In this document: positions 23,949 to 31,661 of the stretch, piece by piece
Layout of the letters: every line of letters starts with the position of its first letter
How positions within the stretch are numbered: the first letter of the stretch is position 1
Assembly (NCBI GenBank): GCA_017985935.1
Contig: JAGNWT010000039.1
Span: 1 to 34,943 of the forward strand
Origin: Anaerolineales bacterium
GTDB taxonomy: Bacteria > Chloroflexota > Anaerolineae > Anaerolineales > Villigracilaceae
Length of the DNA stretch: 34,943 nucleotides
Direction of reading: 5' to 3'
The notes under the pieces: generated by a model
Database searches by the model: none
The model's input: only the letters and a program-made list of their open reading frames with translations
What the model was told of the DNA's origin: nothing
Program-made: the position numbers and the translations under genes

Positions 23949-24866
23949 TCAATTCAGGACTTCGATGTTCGGTTCGAGCGGAATGCGTTTGATCATCTCA
24001 AGAAAATCCGCCTGGGTCACATCTGCCTGCGGTTTGTCCATCAGCGCGAGCAAGGTCGCTTCCATCACGTTCGTTCCAAAACTGCGACCTTCCAGCCGCG
24101 GCGTGACCGTGACCAGAATATGCAGTTTTCGCTTTTGCAGTTCCTCCACGTTCCTGGCGGTGGTGGTATTGGTGACGATGATCTTGCCGCTCAGGTCGTC
24201 GGGCATGTGAGCGCGGATCTGCAGGAAGTCGCCGGCGATGACCTGCGACTCTTCGTAGTACTTCGTCCATTTGGGCTGCGGGGGTTTGTCTTGTTCAGAG
24301 CCGAGCGGGTACAGCCACGCGAATGGCATTTGGGTCACGACGGGCAAAAGGGTGGATGCGACCACCCGCGCGGCGCGCAAGCCCTTGATGGCAAAAGGCA
24401 GACCGAGCGCGAACATGAAGTCGCCAAAGGTCACATCCAACCCGGCGTCGGTCATGGCTTCGCCCATGCTGTACCGTTCGACAACGGTCGTTTGCATGGC
24501 TTTCATGCCTTTGAGGGTCTTGCCTTCTTTTTCGTTGAGATGCTTTTCGAGAAATTCAAAGGCTCGTCTTTCGAGCAAGCCTTTTACACCGTTGCCATCC
24601 CCTACCTTGCTGATCTTGATCGCATCGCGGATGCGCTGCACATCGCGGAAGTAATATTTTTTATCGGCGACCCGCAAATAAAACTCCACGCCGCCCACGC
24701 CAAAGGCATCCACCTTTCCATCAAGGTCCTTGTAGCGCTGAACGGCTTTCGCCATGTCGCCATTCGTGCCCTGTCTTGATATCTCACATTCCTGACCGAG
24801 GAATTCATGTATTGTGGTGTGATCGCGCGATGAAGAACCGATACTGATGGAAAGTATTTTTTTCAC
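23949..24866 (-). CDS. 'Quinate 5-dehydrogenase' family protein, true function unknown
   Basis: 305 residues. I recognise the pattern SISIGSSSRDHTTIHEFLG, GKVDAFGVGGVEFYLRV, VGDGNGVKGLLERRAFEFL and SFGTNVMEATLLAL from a family that databases label quinate 5-dehydrogenase in Chloroflexi and Firmicutes. There is no classical Rossmann GxGxxG and no shikimate/quinate dehydrogenase motif that I can see, so the label should be treated as doubtful. The KIIVTNTTTARNVEEL segment looks like a nucleotide-binding strand-turn-helix. The start is GTG at 24866, with GGAGG (complement of 24872-24876) five bases upstream. It lies downstream of the REC-HD-GYP gene on the same strand, 77 bases away, and may share its transcript. 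Confidence 0.7.
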   Translation of the reverse strand: MKKILSISIGSSSRDHTTIHEFLGQECEISRQGTNGDMAKAVQRYKDLDGKVDAFGVGGVEFYLRVADKKYYFRDVQRIRDAIKISKVGDGNGVKGLLERRAFEFLEKHLNEKEGKTLKGMKAMQTTVVERYSMGEAMTDAGLDVTFGDFMFALGLPFAIKGLRAARVVASTLLPVVTQMPFAWLYPLGSEQDKPPQPKWTKYYEESQVIAGDFLQIRAHMPDDLSGKIIVTNTTTARNVEELQKRKLHILVTVTPRLEGRSFGTNVMEATLLALMDKPQADVTQADFLEMIKRIPLEPNIEVLN

Positions 24867-24943
24867 TTGCGCCTCCGAACGGATTAGGATGCGCTATTGT
24901 ATCAACAATCTTCCGCCATGCAATCCATGTTGCATATTTCGTT

Positions 24944-25978
24944 TTAGGAAAAAGCTTTTTCCTTTACAAGCCGGGCGAATACTTCCGTCAATGCCGGGTC
25001 AAAGTGCTTGCCGCTCTGAGCGAGAATATACTCGAGTACCTGGTCTTCGGTCATTGCTTTTCGATACGGACGGTCTGAGCACAGGGCATCCCATACGTCT
25101 ATGATGGCGAACATGCGCGCATGGAGGGGAATGTCCTCGCCTTTCAGCCCGCGGGGATATCCGCTGCCATCCCACTTTTCATGATGGCAGTAGGGAATAT
25201 CGAGGGAGGATTCCAGAAATTTGATGGGTGAAAGCCATTGATAGGCGTACACGGGATGCATCCGCATGACCGTCCACTCTTCTTCGGTCAGCGCTCCCGC
25301 CTTGAGCAGGATCGCATCTGGCACGCCGAGTTTGCCAACATCATGCAGAAGCGCCCCCATGCGGATGTGTTCCAATTGATCGACTCCAACCCCGACGGCC
25401 TGGGCAAAAACGAGACTTTTTTCTGTCACCCGTTTGGTATGCCCCTCGGTCTCTTTGTCACGCAGATCCAAAGCGCAAGACCAGCCTTCAATGGTCTTGT
25501 GATACGAGGTCAGCAATTCCTGGTGCAGGGTCTGGAGTTGATCGCGCTGCTCCGTCAAACGACGGTAACGATTCAGGCGGGTAATGGTCTGCACACGAGC
25601 CAGCAGTTCCAGAGCGTCGAAAGGCTTGGTGATGAAATCATCTGCGCCGGCCCGCAGCCCTTCCAATTTTGACTGGCGGTCATCGAGAGCGGTGATCATG
25701 ATGATGGGCACTTCCATCAAGGCGGGCACAGTACGGATCTGCCGACAGACATCGAACCCATCGATCTGGGGCATCATCACATCCAGCAGAATGACGTCCG
25801 GGCTGATCTCCAAAGCCATTGCAATACCTTCCATGCCATTCGCAACAGAAATAATGCGGTACTCATCGCCCAGCAAAAGCCCCAGTGTTTCGCGGATGAT
25901 CAATTCATCATCGATCGCCAAGATAAGTGGTTGCGCTTCCATTTCGACCTTAATTCCAAACATTTCATTCCATGGCAT
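24944..25978 (-). CDS. Response regulator with HD-GYP cyclic di-GMP phosphodiesterase domain
   Basis: 344 residues. The N-terminal receiver domain (about 16-135) has the acidic pocket AIDDE, phospho-acceptor Asp66 in ILLDVMMP and Lys118 in FITKPF. A coiled linker (135-165) leads to an HD-GYP domain with the metal-binding HD pair His212-Asp213 in LLHDVGKLG and the diagnostic HHEKWDGSGYP at 265-275. All canonical residues are present, so hydrolysis of cyclic di-GMP controlled by phosphorylation is predicted. The ATG at 25978 overlaps the upstream regulator's stop codon (TAATG); internal ATGs at 25963 and 25942 precede the receiver and are possible. It is the third gene of a kinase-regulator-effector operon. 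A palindrome AGGAAAAAGCTTTTTCCT overlaps its 3' end. Confidence 0.92.
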   Translation of the reverse strand: MPWNEMFGIKVEMEAQPLILAIDDELIIRETLGLLLGDEYRIISVANGMEGIAMALEISPDVILLDVMMPQIDGFDVCRQIRTVPALMEVPIIMITALDDRQSKLEGLRAGADDFITKPFDALELLARVQTITRLNRYRRLTEQRDQLQTLHQELLTSYHKTIEGWSCALDLRDKETEGHTKRVTEKSLVFAQAVGVGVDQLEHIRMGALLHDVGKLGVPDAILLKAGALTEEEWTVMRMHPVYAYQWLSPIKFLESSLDIPYCHHEKWDGSGYPRGLKGEDIPLHARMFAIIDVWDALCSDRPYRKAMTEDQVLEYILAQSGKHFDPALTEVFARLVKEKAFS

Positions 25979-26625
25979 TACAGCCTGATCAATCCCTGAT
26001 TAACAGCAAACCTTACCAGATCGGTATGTGAACCAAGCCGCAATTTTTTCATGAGACTCAAGCGGTGGGATTCGACCGTGCGTACACTCAAAGACAATCG
26101 CGCCGCGATCGCCATGTTGGTATTCCCCTCTGCCACATACTGCAACACCTCGCGTTCTCGCGGTGAAAGAACATCCAGGGTTTCGCCTCTGTTCACTTCT
26201 GCTTTCAAAAGCATCTCAAAGACTTCTTCGGCAAGTGCTGCACACAAATAACGTTTACCCTCCACGACATCATCAATCGCCTGGATCACCTCCGTGAATG
26301 GAGCGTCTTTCAGCAGGTATGCCTGCGCGCCGTTCTGCAGGGCGCGGATGGCGTACGCAGGATTGGAATGCATGGACACAATGATGACCTTGGTGTGAAG
26401 GTCCCGTTCGTGGACGATCTTCGCTGCTTCAAGACCGTTCATATTGGGCATCATCACATCCATAAAGGCTATATCTGGTGTGAGGGATTCGATCAAGCCG
26501 AGGGCTTCATTCCCATCACAAGCTTCACCTACTACTTCAAACCCCGGCTGTTCTGCAAGCAGGGAACTCAACCCCCTGCGCATCAGTCCATGATCATCTG
26601 CGACAATGATGCGTATTGGCCTCAT
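25978..26625 (-). CDS. NarL/FixJ-type response regulator (LuxR HTH)
   Basis: 215 residues. The receiver domain (1-120) has DD at 10-11, phospho-acceptor Asp56 in IAFMDVMMP, and the usual switch Ser in VIIVSMHS with Lys in AYLLKDAPF. A LuxR-type helix-turn-helix (about 148-210) follows, with LSPREREVLQYVAEGNTN and the recognition helix SVRTVESHRLSLMKKL. Its ATG overlaps the kinase stop codon (ATGA), which makes the REC-HisKA_3 kinase its likely cognate partner. Target genes are not evident; possibly autoregulation or the divergent + strand operon. Confidence 0.95.
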   Translation of the reverse strand: MRPIRIIVADDHGLMRRGLSSLLAEQPGFEVVGEACDGNEALGLIESLTPDIAFMDVMMPNMNGLEAAKIVHERDLHTKVIIVSMHSNPAYAIRALQNGAQAYLLKDAPFTEVIQAIDDVVEGKRYLCAALAEEVFEMLLKAEVNRGETLDVLSPREREVLQYVAEGNTNMAIAARLSLSVRTVESHRLSLMKKLRLGSHTDLVRFAVNQGLIRL

Positions 26626-27716
26626 TTTGCATGCATCTCCTTATCCAGGTCAAAATCGATCATGACACAGGTGCCTTTACCAGGTTCTGCTTGAATGTTG
26701 AAATGACCGCCAGCCAGCCGCACCCTATCCATCATTTCAGAGATCACCACCGAAGTGTTCTGATCCTTTGATCGAAGATTGAGTCCTTTTCTGGCATCTA
26801 CAATGCTGATCTGCATATGGTCTTTCATTACGTCGAGATGCACATCCACTTCCTCCACACCCGCCTGACGTGCAACATTGGTCAGTGACTCCTGGATCAC
26901 GCGGAAGGCTGTGGTCTCGATCGTTCTATCGAAGCGGCGATCATCCAGGGGGTTGACGTTATGGTGGATGGCAATGCCCGTTTGTTTGGTGATCCGCTTG
27001 AACAAGCCATCCAAAGCCGGGGCCAGCCCAAGGTCATCCAGCGCGGAGGGACGCAGGTTCAGCGAGATATCACGCACACGCTGCATCAACTCATGGGTCA
27101 AATTGCGCGCACCTTGAATTGTGTCTGTTGTATTCGTCTTGGGATTTTCAAGAACCAGCTTCAAGCCGGTGATCAATTGCCCGATCTCATCGTGCAATTC
27201 CATCGCCACATGCCGCCTTTCGTTTTCCTGCGCCTCAAGGATCTGGCAGGATAACGCGCGGAGTTCGGCATGTTTTTTGGAAAGCTCATTCAATGCAAAA
27301 GTTAATTTTTCGCGCTCTTCCAAAAGGTGACGATACCGATTCACACGCATCAGCGTGTGCAGGCGGATCTCCAACTCCAGGCTGTCGAACGGTTTGGCAA
27401 GGAAGTCATCTGCGCCTGCAACCAGCCCGCTCAATTTTGCTTCGCGGTCATCGAGGGCGGTGATCATGATGATCGGGACTTCACCGATCTGCGGGTCGGA
27501 GCGGATGCGCTTGCAAACCTCATAACCGGTCATGCGCGGCATCATCACATCCAACAGGATCAAGTCTGGGTTAATTTGCTTGGCCAGCTCAAAACCCTGA
27601 ATGCCGTCTTCCGCCATTTCTACACGATAATTAGGCTTATCGAGCAGGGCATCCAACGCTGCGCGGGCGATCATCTCGTCGTCAATCACCAGAATCGTAT
27701 AGGTTTTCTCTTCCAT
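26622..27716 (-). CDS. Hybrid receiver-HisKA_3 histidine kinase with degenerate ATP-binding boxes
   Basis: 364 residues from the ATG at 27716, which has AGGAAGG four bases upstream (an ATG at 27743 has no such site). The N-terminal receiver (about 5-125) contains Asp56 (LILLDVMMP) and Lys108; a coiled coil (130-160) leads into a HisKA_3 domain with phospho-acceptor His175 in ERRHVAMELHDEIGQ. The HATPase part keeps Asn280 in ESLTN, but the following VARHA is VARQA, the G1 box DxGxG is DARKG (307-311), and the expected GLGL region reads TSVVISEMMDR. ATP binding may be weak. No transmembrane or sensor domain: input comes via the receiver. It heads the operon with the NarL and HD-GYP genes. Confidence 0.9.
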   Translation of the reverse strand: MEEKTYTILVIDDEMIARAALDALLDKPNYRVEMAEDGIQGFELAKQINPDLILLDVMMPRMTGYEVCKRIRSDPQIGEVPIIMITALDDREAKLSGLVAGADDFLAKPFDSLELEIRLHTLMRVNRYRHLLEEREKLTFALNELSKKHAELRALSCQILEAQENERRHVAMELHDEIGQLITGLKLVLENPKTNTTDTIQGARNLTHELMQRVRDISLNLRPSALDDLGLAPALDGLFKRITKQTGIAIHHNVNPLDDRRFDRTIETTAFRVIQESLTNVARQAGVEEVDVHLDVMKDHMQISIVDARKGLNLRSKDQNTSVVISEMMDRVRLAGGHFNIQAEPGKGTCVMIDFDLDKEMHAK

Positions 27717-27844
27717 GTTGCCTTCCTGTAACTCTGCATCCAAAACGTGTTTCGAACGTTGATCCTCCCTGATCGGCTTTCAATATGCCCTCCCCGTTAT
27801 AATCCCGGGCACGATTCGCGCGCATATATTATCTGAACATACAA

Positions 27845-27871
27845 TTCGGTACTATCCGTAAATATACCGAA
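27845..27871. promoter_or_regulatory. Candidate operator: inverted repeat TTCGGTA-N13-TACCGAA
   Basis: Perfect 7-base inverted repeat with centres 20 bases (two helical turns) apart, in the 260-base region between the divergent kinase and ADP-ribosylglycohydrolase genes. No T tail follows, so it is not a terminator. A dimeric regulator such as the NarL-type protein encoded next door is a natural candidate; this is inference. Confidence 0.45.
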
Positions 27872-27976
27872 ATCCACACTCGGGAAACGCTTTTTTTCGC
27901 TTAAGCGGGCAAAAATATTGGCTCAACGATGGTTTTGTGTTAAAAGGTATTCAAAATCATTGCATGGAGGAATTAC

Positions 27977-30088
27977 ATGAATTTTTCGAGCGATTATTAT
28001 GAGAAGGTTTACGCCGGGGTATTGGGCAAGATCATCGGCGTCTATTTGGGGCGTCCCTTTGAAGGCTGGACCCATGAGCAGATCATGGCAAGCCTTGGCG
28101 AGATCCGATACTACGTCCATGACCGCCATGACCTGCCCCTGCGCAATCATCTCGTGGTCGTCACGGATGATGACATCTCGGGCACATTCACTTTCCTGCG
28201 CGCCCTGCCAGATTACGGCAACTCGCTCGCCCTCACCCCGCAGCAGATCGGTCAAAGTTGGTTGAACTACATCATCGAAAACCGCACCATCCTATGGTGG
28301 GGCGGAGTAGGAAACTCCACGGAACATACTGTGTATTTGCGGCTCAAAGACGGCATCCTCGCGCCGCGCTCCGGTTCAATGGGATTGAACAGCAAGGTCG
28401 TGTCGGAGCAGATCGGTTCGCAGATCTTCATCGACGGCTGGGGACTGATCGCGCCCGGTAACCCTGCTCTGGCTGTGGAACTTGCAGGCCGCGCCGCGAG
28501 CGTCAGCCACGACGGAGAAGCGATCTACGGCGCTCAGGTCATTGCCGCTTTGGTCGCGCAAGCCTTCGTCGAATCAGATCTCAATAAACTGCTTGACACT
28601 GCTATCGCCTTCATCCCGGCTGACTCGGTCATCCGCCGCCTGATCGCAGACATCCGCAGTTGGCACGCCACCGACCCGAAAGATTGGAAGTCGGCCCGCG
28701 AAAAACTTGCCGCGCATTACGGTTATGACAAATACGGCGGCAACTGCCACATCGTCCCCAACCACGGACTGGTCATCCTCAGCCTCCTTTACAGCGCAGG
28801 TGACTTCAGCACAGCCCAGACCATCGTCAACACTTGCGGCTGGGACACCGACTGCAACGCCGCCAACGTTGGCTGCATCCTCGGGGTGCGAAATGGACTA
28901 TCCGCTTTTGACGAGGGACCTGATTGGCGCGGACCGGTTGCCGACCGGCTCTACCTCCCCACTGCCGATGGCGGACGAGCCGTCAGCGATGCGTTGCGCG
29001 AGACCGATCTCATCCTCGACATTGCCCATACCCTTCAAAGTCAAAAATGGATTCCACCCAAAGATGGAGCGCGCTTCCATTTTTCATTACCCGGTTCCAT
29101 GCAGGGATTCCGCTCACAGGATGACTGTCTGAAGCTGGAAAATACTCCGCACCCGTCGGACCCCGGTCAACGGGTTCTCACGACCCGCTATCGGTTCAAT
29201 TCCAACGGGATGTCTGCTCTGACCACCCCGACATTTATTCCCCCTGAAGCGATCAACATGCCGGGCTATGGTCTGCTTGCTTCGCCGACCCTTTACCCGG
29301 GGCAGACCTTGCGCGCCTCCGTGCTCGCCAATTCCTCGAACACAAAACCGATCAAGGTCGGGCTTATCCTCCAAAGTTATGGCGAAGCGGATGACCTGGT
29401 GTCTACACACGGCGACCTCGCAGAGTTAATGCCCGGAGAGACCGCCAATCTTGAACTTCTCATCCCTGAGTTGGGCGGCGCTCCCATTACGCAGGTGGGC
29501 ATCGCACTTTCATCCGACGAACCCACAGAAGGCATCATCCATCTCGACCGCCTGTCCTGGAATGGCACACCCAATGTCACCTTCCATCGTCCCGAAGCGG
29601 CGGGCAGAATGTGGAAGCGGCAATGGGTCAACGCCGCTGATTATTTTGAAGACGAGTTCGGCGAAGCCTTTCGGGTCATTCAAAATCGCGGACGGGGAAT
29701 CGTCATCACCGGCACCCGCGAATGGACAGATTACTCTGTGCAGACTGCGATCACTCCGCATTTGGTGAGATCCTTTGGGCTGGCAGCTCGCGTTCAGGGT
29801 CAGGAAAGGTATTACGCCTTGCTCCTCACAGACCAAAATACAGTCAGGCTCGTCAAACGGTTGGATGGAGAATCCATTCTGGCGGAGAGATCGCAACCAT
29901 GGGAACTGGGCAAAACTTACGACCTGAAATTGACCGTGCGAGGGATGCAAGTCCAGGCCTGGCTGAATGGCACCCTGCTATTTTCAGTCGAAGACACCTC
30001 CCGTCCGCTCATGGATGGCGGCATCGCGCTGGTCTGCGAAGAAGGACGCATCGGCACAGATCGAGTCACCATTCACCCTGCATCTTAA
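27977..30088 (+). CDS. ADP-ribosylglycohydrolase-family protein with C-terminal ConA/LamG-like domain
   Basis: 703 residues. The N-terminal 320 residues form an ADP-ribosylglycohydrolase (DraG/ARH) domain: YAGVLGKIIGVYLG (12-25), metal-binding TDDDISGTF (63-71, normally TDDTxMA), VSHDGEAIYGAQ (176-187) and the second metal motif GWDTDCNAANVG (288-299, normally GGDTD). The dinuclear metal site appears intact although both motifs are variant. Residues about 390-550 form a beta-rich region, and about 560-700 a ConA/LamG-like sandwich (GLAARVQGQERYYALLL, LKLTVRGMQVQAWLNGTLLF) of the type found in glycoside-degrading enzymes. No signal peptide. The substrate could be an N- or O-glycoside of ribose rather than ADP-ribosyl protein. 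GGAGG lies six bases before the ATG. Confidence 0.85.
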   Translation: MNFSSDYYEKVYAGVLGKIIGVYLGRPFEGWTHEQIMASLGEIRYYVHDRHDLPLRNHLVVVTDDDISGTFTFLRALPDYGNSLALTPQQIGQSWLNYIIENRTILWWGGVGNSTEHTVYLRLKDGILAPRSGSMGLNSKVVSEQIGSQIFIDGWGLIAPGNPALAVELAGRAASVSHDGEAIYGAQVIAALVAQAFVESDLNKLLDTAIAFIPADSVIRRLIADIRSWHATDPKDWKSAREKLAAHYGYDKYGGNCHIVPNHGLVILSLLYSAGDFSTAQTIVNTCGWDTDCNAANVGCILGVRNGLSAFDEGPDWRGPVADRLYLPTADGGRAVSDALRETDLILDIAHTLQSQKWIPPKDGARFHFSLPGSMQGFRSQDDCLKLENTPHPSDPGQRVLTTRYRFNSNGMSALTTPTFIPPEAINMPGYGLLASPTLYPGQTLRASVLANSSNTKPIKVGLILQSYGEADDLVSTHGDLAELMPGETANLELLIPELGGAPITQVGIALSSDEPTEGIIHLDRLSWNGTPNVTFHRPEAAGRMWKRQWVNAADYFEDEFGEAFRVIQNRGRGIVITGTREWTDYSVQTAITPHLVRSFGLAARVQGQERYYALLLTDQNTVRLVKRLDGESILAERSQPWELGKTYDLKLTVRGMQVQAWLNGTLLFSVEDTSRPLMDGGIALVCEEGRIGTDRVTIHPAS

Positions 30089-30191
30089 TCCGCCGCAATC
30101 AGAGCGGATCGATTTAAGCAGGGTCTTTCCTGCCGATCAACTTTAAGTTTCTATGGTAAAGTTCCTTCTTAAATTTCCCAAGGAGCTGCAC

Positions 30192-31661
30192 ATGGAACAA
30201 AAAGCTGGCGCGCAGATCGGCAAACGGGCGTTCATTCAATCGCTCGTGATCTTGTTTGTCTTGATGATGGTTGCGGGAATCCTGACCCTTGTGATCCCCG
30301 CCGGGCGGTACGCCCGCCTGGAAGTGGATGGGCGCGAAACCATCGACCCGGCATCCTTTCAACTGATCGAACGTCCCGACTATCCCGTCTGGCGTTGGTT
30401 CATTGCCCCTTTTGAAGTGCTGGGCAGTTCAAGCGGATTGACCGTCATCGTCATCATCGTGGTGTTATTCTTCGCCGGCGGAGCATTCGCGGTCATGGAT
30501 AAGACCGGCACTCTGCGCGCTTTCATCGGCAGTATTGTGCGCCGCTTCAGCGGGCGAAAATATCTACTGCTGTGGATGGTATCGCTCGCTTTCATGTTTC
30601 TCGGCGCCACCCTTGGCACATTTGAAGAAGTCGTTCTGCTCGTCCCGGTGATGATCGCGCTCTCCTATTCACTGGGCTGGGACGCGCTGGTCGGGTTGGG
30701 CATGTCCATCCTCGCCACCAACATGGGGTTCTCCGCCGCGATCTCCAACCCATACACTCTTGGGGTAGCTCAGCAGCTCGCCGGGCTTCCGCTCTTTTCC
30801 GGCGCATGGCTGCGCATCATCATCTTCATTGTCATCTATCTGATCTTCGCCTCCTTCCTTTCCGCCTATGCCCGGAAGATCGACAAAGACCCGACCGCAT
30901 CGCTTGTCCATGACGAAGACAAAGCCGAGCGTGAAAAATATTTAAGCAGCAACGCCGCAGGCAATGGGTTGGGATCCGCACTTCTAAGTGAAGACCCCAG
31001 GCAGAACCGTGCCATGTCCTTCTTTGGTTTTTTCCTGATCTTCATTTTTGCTGTCATGCTCATGGGTCCTTTCGTGCCGGCCATATCCGACTACTCCCTG
31101 CCCATTGTCGGCATCCTGTTCCTGATTGGCGGGCTGGGGGCGGGATTTCTTTCCGGCGCAGGGGGCAAAACCGTCTGGCAGGGATTGATCGAAGGGTGGG
31201 GCGGACTCGCTCCCTCTGTTCCGCTCATCCTCATGGCCGCCAGCATCCGCTTCATCATCGACAGCGGCGGTGTGACCGACACTATTTTGCACGCAGCGGC
31301 AGACCCCTTCCAAAAGATCGGCGCTTTCCCTGCGGCGATCGCCGTGTATGCGCTCGCGCTTGGCATTGAATTCTTCATCGCTTCGGGGTCAGCCAAGGCA
31401 TTTCTCATGATGCCCATTGTGCTGCCGCTCGCAGACCTGATCGGCGTTACCCGTCAGACCGCCGTGCTCGCCTACATCTTTGGCGACGGATTCTCCAACC
31501 TTGCCTACCCCACCAACCCCGTCCTGCTTATCAGCCTCGGGCTGACCGTGGTCAGTTATCCCAAGTGGCTGCGCTGGACTGCCAAACTCTGGCTGTGGGT
31601 CATTCTTGCAACAGTGATATTTTTGGGGATCGCAGTCGCGATCAACTTTGGTCCTTTCTAA
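30192..31661 (+). CDS. YfcC/DcuC-family (C4-dicarboxylate/basic amino acid carrier type) transporter
   Basis: 489 residues, about twelve transmembrane helices. The pattern TLVIPAGRYAR after the first helix, FFAGGAFAVMDKTGTLRAFI, MFLGATLGTFEEVVLLVPVM and, near the end, FIASGSAKAFLMMPIVLPLADLIGVTRQ interrupted by short stretches, is that of the YfcC branch of the DcuC/AbgT-like superfamily. Substrates of this branch are poorly known (arginine/ornithine, dicarboxylates or peptides have been proposed). AAGGAG lies six bases before the ATG at 30192; an upstream ATG at 30153 lacks a site. The stop overlaps the start of a metallopeptidase gene (TAATG), linking transport to peptide cleavage. It starts 103 bases after the ADP-ribosylglycohydrolase gene. 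Confidence 0.88.
   Translation: MEQKAGAQIGKRAFIQSLVILFVLMMVAGILTLVIPAGRYARLEVDGRETIDPASFQLIERPDYPVWRWFIAPFEVLGSSSGLTVIVIIVVLFFAGGAFAVMDKTGTLRAFIGSIVRRFSGRKYLLLWMVSLAFMFLGATLGTFEEVVLLVPVMIALSYSLGWDALVGLGMSILATNMGFSAAISNPYTLGVAQQLAGLPLFSGAWLRIIIFIVIYLIFASFLSAYARKIDKDPTASLVHDEDKAEREKYLSSNAAGNGLGSALLSEDPRQNRAMSFFGFFLIFIFAVMLMGPFVPAISDYSLPIVGILFLIGGLGAGFLSGAGGKTVWQGLIEGWGGLAPSVPLILMAASIRFIIDSGGVTDTILHAAADPFQKIGAFPAAIAVYALALGIEFFIASGSAKAFLMMPIVLPLADLIGVTRQTAVLAYIFGDGFSNLAYPTNPVLLISLGLTVVSYPKWLRWTAKLWLWVILATVIFLGIAVAINFGPF

Noticed and set aside
23781..24779. 332-codon open frame on the + strand
   Set aside because: It overlaps the T-box promoter and runs antisense to the 'quinate 5-dehydrogenase' family gene, which has a good ribosome binding site and conserved motifs.
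27798..27803. TATAAT as + strand promoter for the ADP-ribosylglycohydrolase gene
   Set aside because: Perfect -10 word but no -35 at 16-18 bases upstream, and it is 174 bases before the gene.
31565..31660. N-terminal extension of the DUF2817 peptidase
   Set aside because: It lies wholly within the transporter gene in another frame; the ATG at 31661 in a TAATG overlap gives a normal domain start.
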